Source: Nocardia arthritidis (lineage in GTDB: Bacteria; Actinomycetota; Actinomycetes; Mycobacteriales; Mycobacteriaceae). Taken from it: DNA of 64,000 nucleotides. Location of the stretch: assembly GCF_011801145.1 (NCBI RefSeq), contig NZ_CP046172.1, forward strand, positions 2,728,001 to 2,792,000, read 5' to 3'. Positions 60,234 through 64,000 of this stretch are shown here, piece after piece. The notes below the pieces were generated by a model. The model worked only from the letters and a program-made list of their open reading frames with translations, made no database searches and was not told the DNA's origin. Made by a program: the position numbers and the translations under genes. Numbering within the stretch: position 1 is the first letter of the stretch; each line of letters starts with the position of its first letter.

Positions 60234-61520
60234 ATGACGAGTGCCGCCGCACGGATTCCCGGCCCGGACACCGACGGTTTCGCCGATATCGCCGAAGTGG
60301 GTGGCCTGCACAACTATCAGCTGAAGCTGCACGCCGAATACGGTCCGGTGGCGCGTTTTCGGCTGCCCGGCGCGGATACCGCGGTCTCGGTCGCCGATCC
60401 GGTGCTGCTCGAGGCCGCGGCGAAGATCGACAAGCGGCCGGAGAAACTGTTCGAATTCCTTGCGCCGCTACAAGAATCGGATAACTTGCAGACGATCGAC
60501 GCCGCCCGGCACACGCCGTGGCGGCGGGCGCTGCTCTCGGTGCTGGCCGGACGTCCCTCACACGAGGCGCATTTCGGCGAATTCGTCGCACTGGCCGGTG
60601 ACCTGGCCGACCGATGGGCGGCCGCCGACGGACCGATCCCCTTGCAACACGACCTGAGCGCGTTGTCACTGCGGCTGATCTGCGCGTATGCGTTGGGCAG
60701 CGATTCGGCCGAACCGGACCGGATCGTGGCGGCGTTCCACGATGTGTTGAGCGAATACCTGACCCGGCTGTATCAGCCGGACGCTCCGTCGAATCCGGAA
60801 TGGGCACAGGCCGCGCTGGCCTATCTGCGCCACTGCGTGGACGAGGTGCTCGCGGCGAACCGCGGCGGCAGCGAGCTCATCGCCGCCCTGGCCGCGGCGG
60901 GTCAGCCGCCCGCGCGGATCCGCGACTCGGTGCTGATGACGATGCTTGCGGCACACCACACCACCGGTGTCGCGGTGTCCTGGACCCTCTATCTGCTGGC
61001 GCGACATCCGGATATCACCGAGCGGGTGGTCGCCGAACTCGCCGAAGTGCTCGGCGCCCGCCCCGCCCCCGACTACGCCGACCTGAAGCGGCTGACCTAC
61101 CTCGGCATGGTGCTGAAGGAGTCGATGCGGCTATATCCCCCAGGGCCTTACGGCGCCCGCGAGACCACCGAAGAACTCCGGCTCGGCGAATATCTGCTTC
61201 CGGCGGGCACAACGATCTTCTGCCCGATCTGGGCCATCCACCTGAACCCCGAATATTGGCCCGCGCCGGAGGTTTTCGATCCGGAGCGGTTCACCCCGGC
61301 GCGCAGCGCCGAACGCCCGCGCCTGGCCTACCTCCCGTTCGGCTTCGGTCCGCGCAGCTGCGAGGGTGCGGCGCTGGCCCAGCTGGAGGCCGAGCTGATG
61401 CTCGCGATCCTGTTGCGGCGCTTCCACTTCGAGATCGTCGCCGATCATCCGGTGGTGCCGATCGAACGATTCGTGCTGTGGGCCGCCGACGATATCCTCA
61501 TGCGCGTCACACCGCGCTAG
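60234..61520 (+). CDS. Cytochrome P450
   Basis: A 428-residue P450. The haem-thiolate loop is FGFGPRSCEG (Cys near residue 377), the K-helix ExxR is KESMR, and the PERF-type segment is FDPERFTP. The I-helix reads MLAAHHTTGVAVSW: the acid of the usual AGxD/ET is His. The catalytic Thr remains. The ATG at 60234 follows GGAGGA. No ferredoxin or reductase gene is adjacent. Substrate is unknown. It overlaps the convergent methyltransferase gene by four bases. Confidence 0.93.
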   Translation: MTSAAARIPGPDTDGFADIAEVGGLHNYQLKLHAEYGPVARFRLPGADTAVSVADPVLLEAAAKIDKRPEKLFEFLAPLQESDNLQTIDAARHTPWRRALLSVLAGRPSHEAHFGEFVALAGDLADRWAAADGPIPLQHDLSALSLRLICAYALGSDSAEPDRIVAAFHDVLSEYLTRLYQPDAPSNPEWAQAALAYLRHCVDEVLAANRGGSELIAALAAAGQPPARIRDSVLMTMLAAHHTTGVAVSWTLYLLARHPDITERVVAELAEVLGARPAPDYADLKRLTYLGMVLKESMRLYPPGPYGARETTEELRLGEYLLPAGTTIFCPIWAIHLNPEYWPAPEVFDPERFTPARSAERPRLAYLPFGFGPRSCEGAALAQLEAELMLAILLRRFHFEIVADHPVVPIERFVLWAADDILMRVTPR

Positions 61521-62122
61521 GTCGACGGTTTCGTCCACACAATCGAGTACCGCGGCAGGAGGTGCTGCCGGAATCGCGCGCCCGGCAACACTCGCTCGGT
61601 GAGCTTGCGCATCGTCCGGTAAGTGTCGGGCGGCGGCCACACGATCGGTGACGGATGCCGCCACTGCTTTTTGGGCACCACATGCCAGGCGTACGCGAGC
61701 ACCGCCGCGGGCACGCGGGGCAGGTCGGCGGGAAATTCGTTGCGGGCGAAGCCGATCACCGCCGCCGTTCCGCCCGGCCGCAGCAACTCCTTGATCCGGT
61801 TCAGCCCGCGCTCGGGATCCATGTGGTGCAGTGTCGCCACCGAGACGATGCCGTCGAACGATTCCGGTTCGAACGGGTGGGTCAGGAAATCCGCTCGCAG
61901 GTAATCGATTTCACCACCGGGTGACTGCGCCTTCGCCAGCTCGATACTCGCCGCGTCGAGATCGATTCCGGTCACCGCATCGGCTTCGCATCGCAGTCGT
62001 CGCGCCAGCATCCCTTCCCCGCAACCGATATCGAGCACATCGGCCGCGCCGGATACCGCCCGCACCACCAAATCGTGGAAGTGGATGTTGATATTCCACC
62101 GTTGCGCGTCGGGAACCTCCAT
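61517..62122 (-). CDS. Class I SAM-dependent methyltransferase
   Basis: A 201-residue methyltransferase. Motif I is VLDIGCGEGMLARRL, the acidic post-I residue is in TGIDLDAASIELA, and motif II lies near FDGIVSVATLHHM. The start is ATG 62122; an upstream Met at 62185 would extend into the region before the YjbR gene. Family members act on small molecules or lipids. Its target is unknown. Confidence 0.87.
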   Translation of the reverse strand: MEVPDAQRWNINIHFHDLVVRAVSGAADVLDIGCGEGMLARRLRCEADAVTGIDLDAASIELAKAQSPGGEIDYLRADFLTHPFEPESFDGIVSVATLHHMDPERGLNRIKELLRPGGTAAVIGFARNEFPADLPRVPAAVLAYAWHVVPKKQWRHPSPIVWPPPDTYRTMRKLTERVLPGARFRQHLLPRYSIVWTKPST

Positions 62123-62233
62123 GAGCCGATCTTGGCACGGCCGCCTGCCCGCGCTGGCCATAGGGCATATCGTGCAGTAACCCACATAGGACCGGCATAG
62201 TCCACCCGCGCCGTACCCTGGCAGGATACGTGC

Positions 62234-62566
62234 ATGAGTTTCACCGGCGACGATGTCCGCGCCTACGCTTTGTCGTTGCCCGAGGCAGCGGAGGAGTTCG
62301 CCTGGGGTATGCCGATCTTCCGGGTGACGAGGAAACTGTTCCTGACCCTGCCAGAGGCCGAGTCATCGATGGCGGTGCGCTGCCCCATCGTCGACCGCGA
62401 CGAACTGGTACTAGCGGAACCGGACAAATTCTGGATCGCCGCGCACGAGTCGAACAACGCCTGGGTCCGGGTCCGGCTGGCGGCGCTCGACGACCGCGAC
62501 GAACTGGAGGCCATAGTCCTCGACTCCTGGCGGCAGGCCGCACCCCGCCATCTACTCGACGGATGA
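62234..62566 (+). CDS. MmcQ/YjbR-family protein
   Basis: A 110-residue second member of the YjbR family in this window (FTGDDVRAYALSLPEAAEEF, MPIFRVTRKLFLTL, IVLDSWRQAAPRHL). It probably has the same fold as the protein at 57236 but clearly diverged. It is a single gene, divergent from the methyltransferase gene. Confidence 0.82.
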   Translation: MSFTGDDVRAYALSLPEAAEEFAWGMPIFRVTRKLFLTLPEAESSMAVRCPIVDRDELVLAEPDKFWIAAHESNNAWVRVRLAALDDRDELEAIVLDSWRQAAPRHLLDG

Positions 62567-62569
62567 ACG

Positions 62570-63154
62570 TCAGCCCGGCAGCTCGGTATCCGGGTGCAGC
62601 ACCGCGACATTGTCGGCCGACGGAGCAAGCACGCCGCCGGCCGACTCGCCCAATATCACCTCGAGTTTCCGGTCCGGCCACTGGAAAGTGATACGCGGAC
62701 ACCGGAATCCGGGCGGATACGGCTCGTAATGCAGTCGGATATCGGTGAACGGCACGCCGAGCGGCCAAATCTCGCCGCCGCGCCAGATAGTGATATCGGC
62801 ATCCGCCCGAACACCGCTGCCCAGCATGGGAGTCCGGCGTAGCCCGATACCCTCGCGGTCGCCCGGCGGATCCCAGGTGAGCGAGTAGATCAGCCCGGAA
62901 TCGGTCTCGAGCTCGAACCCGTAGTCGAGGCTGTCGAAACCGTCGCAGCGCCACGGCGGTTCCGGGTCGTCTCCGAAAATCGGCCCCGCGCCGACCGATT
63001 CGGGGCTGCGCTCCCAGCGGTCGTCACACAGGTAGTACCGCACGGTCGTGAGCCGGGCACCGATCAGCGGCTCGATGTGGCGGCGGCGCTCCGCCACATC
63101 GTCCAGGGTGCGGGCCCACGACCACTGCCTGGGTTCCGGCCGCGAAGTGTCCAC
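62570..63154 (-). CDS. Hypothetical protein of 194 residues
   Basis: It starts at GTG 63154. It contains many Trp/Asp/Gly turns (YYLCDDRWERSPESVGAG, LDYGFELETDSGLIYSLTWDP, ITIWRGGEIWPLG) and appears all-beta and soluble. No family is recognised. It converges on the YjbR gene with a three-base gap. Confidence 0.6.
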   Translation of the reverse strand: MDTSRPEPRQWSWARTLDDVAERRRHIEPLIGARLTTVRYYLCDDRWERSPESVGAGPIFGDDPEPPWRCDGFDSLDYGFELETDSGLIYSLTWDPPGDREGIGLRRTPMLGSGVRADADITIWRGGEIWPLGVPFTDIRLHYEPYPPGFRCPRITFQWPDRKLEVILGESAGGVLAPSADNVAVLHPDTELPG

Positions 63155-63202
63155 CGGAACTTCCTACCCGGCGTTGTCCGAATTATCGTGGTGTGGCCGG
63201 TT

Positions 63203-63320
63203 TTACGGTGTGGCGAAACCGATGAGCGCGCCGACGCCCGCGTTGTACTGCTTGCGCGCGAGCGTGTCGGAGGCCTCGTCGATGGCCTGCGCGGTCTGGG
63301 CCGCAGCGGATCGCGCTGCC
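63203..63320 (-). pseudogene. Gene fragment ending ALIGFATP-stop
   Basis: On the minus strand a frame ending at TAA 63203-63205 encodes AAQTAQAIDEASDTLARKQY and then NAGVGALIGFATP. It has strong GC at third positions. The frame has no start codon nearby and upstream loses coding character inside the lipoprotein gene. It looks like the 3' end of a gene whose front was lost. Confidence 0.3.
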
Positions 63321-63372
63321 GATGGCGACCGCCTTTCACACGCAGCCGAGAGACGGCGGGCCCCCGCCGTGG

Positions 63373-64000
63373 TCAGCGCTTCGGATTCGCGACCTGGTCC
63401 GGGATCGCCGGATCCGGTGTCACGGTCCGGCCGTCGGCGCCGAGGTTGAAGCTGATGACGGCCGGTCCACCGGATGGACAGCAGTTCGCGTCATTGCCCT
63501 GGAGCCACCGGTATTGCACCTGCACACTGCGTTCGGTCGAACCGACCACCTTCGTATACGACGTCGCCTTCGCCGTGGCGGTGCCGAGATATCCGTCGTG
63601 GTTGAAGAACAGCACGTGCCATGGTGAGCTCGCGGTCCCGTGCGGTGTCCCGACGAGCACCCAGAGCAGCTGCGGGCACGATCCGATGGGTGCGTCGAGC
63701 GCACTGTCCACGTAATACGAATCGCCGCCCACCGACGGACCGAGCGACTTGACCGCCCTGCCCACCACGGCGGAATTCACGTCGACGCAGCGGCCTTTGC
63801 CGCTGGTGGCCGGTGCGCCGCTGTTCGCGGGCTGGCCACCCGACTGGGGTTGGTCGGTGTTACCCGTCTGTGGCTGATCGGTATTGCCCGGTTGCGTCGC
63901 CGCCGTGCCGGGTGCCTGCGTGCCGTGCGCGGTCGTTTGCCCGGGGTTGCTCGTTGTGGTCGCCGACGTACTCGAATCGCTCTGGCATCCCCCGACCGCT
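63373..64000 (-). CDS. LppP/LprE-family lipoprotein (5' end outside window)
   Basis: The frame is open to the end of the window, so the start is missing. The first visible residues read AVGGC, a lipobox with the lipid-bearing Cys. A Thr/Gln/Pro-rich linker of about 55 residues (GNTDQPQTGNTDQPQS) follows. The folded domain, from CVDVNSAVVGRAVKSLGPS on, shows features of the LppP/LprE lipoprotein family (WHVLFFNHDGYLGTATAKAT, VQVQYRWLQGNDANCCPSG). It should be anchored outside the membrane. Its function is unknown. Confidence 0.75.
   Translation of the reverse strand, partial: AVGGCQSDSSTSATTTSNPGQTTAHGTQAPGTAATQPGNTDQPQTGNTDQPQSGGQPANSGAPATSGKGRCVDVNSAVVGRAVKSLGPSVGGDSYYVDSALDAPIGSCPQLLWVLVGTPHGTASSPWHVLFFNHDGYLGTATAKATSYTKVVGSTERSVQVQYRWLQGNDANCCPSGGPAVISFNLGADGRTVTPDPAIPDQVANPKR

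Overview
The window is high-GC actinobacterial DNA, most likely from Nocardia or a close relative in the Mycobacteriales. Four things point there: an iniB/iniA-like pair, a SigK/RskA pair, a mycobacterial-type sulfite reductase with an Arg-His-Val-Asp...Cys-Cys leader peptide, and an FprB-type ferredoxin reductase. I see no tRNA, rRNA, CRISPR array or intact insertion sequence. Genes are dense on both strands and often overlap by 1-4 bases. The first gene (transglutaminase-like) and the last gene (LppP/LprE-like lipoprotein) run off the window.

Layout. 1-5.7 kb: transglutaminase-like protein, aquaporin, small membrane protein, PemK-like toxin, lepA, Uma2-type nuclease. 5.7-8.4 kb: an apparent operon of a secreted protein, an OmpR-type regulator and a histidine kinase with a proline-rich sensor. 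8.7-12.8 kb: a repeat-rich IniB-like protein and a dynamin-like GTPase. 12.8-16.4 kb: GH15 trehalase-like enzyme, two small membrane proteins, M48 protease. 16.5-20.8 kb: sulfate ABC importer (binding protein, cysT, cysW, cysA) behind a cysteine-type leader peptide. 20.9-23.8 kb: an AbiEi-like remnant, a secreted protein and a first Hsp70-like protein. 24.0-26.6 kb: AurF-like diiron oxygenase coupled to an fprB-type reductase. 26.6-31.8 kb: DinB-like, SDR, second Hsp70-like protein, APH-like kinase. 31.9-43.4 kb: serine/threonine dehydratase with divergent TetR, HAD phosphatase, rskA/sigK, VOC and WYL-regulator pair, secreted protein, SGNH hydrolase, a 5'-truncated MFS exporter with divergent TetR, AIM24-like protein, amidase. 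43.6-49.8 kb: the sulfate-reduction operon sir-cysH-cysD-cysN-sirohydrochlorin chelatase behind a Cys-Cys leader peptide. 50.1-64 kb: hemW, small secreted proteins, DUF885 protein, a lipoprotein agmatine deiminase with TetR, CPBP protease, two YjbR proteins, a GlxA-type regulator, cupin, YWTD propeller, cytochrome P450, methyltransferase and the terminal lipoprotein.

The strongest joint story is sulfur assimilation. The importer and the reduction operon lie about 27 kb apart. Each is preceded by a short peptide of 29-30 residues with cysteine at or near its end, and each start codon sits 6-7 bases after a possible -10 hexamer, as in leaderless transcripts. That pattern fits cysteine-sensing attenuation of both steps. 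Other points worth a second look are: a duplicated cysW start that creates a bridging ORF between cysT and cysW; a dynamin-like GTPase lacking the P-loop lysine; two Hsp70-like ATPase domains lacking the first phosphate-loop aspartate and the substrate-binding domain; a family of short GC-rich intergenic repeats; and an MFS gene whose first helix is cut where a TetR-type palindrome now lies.
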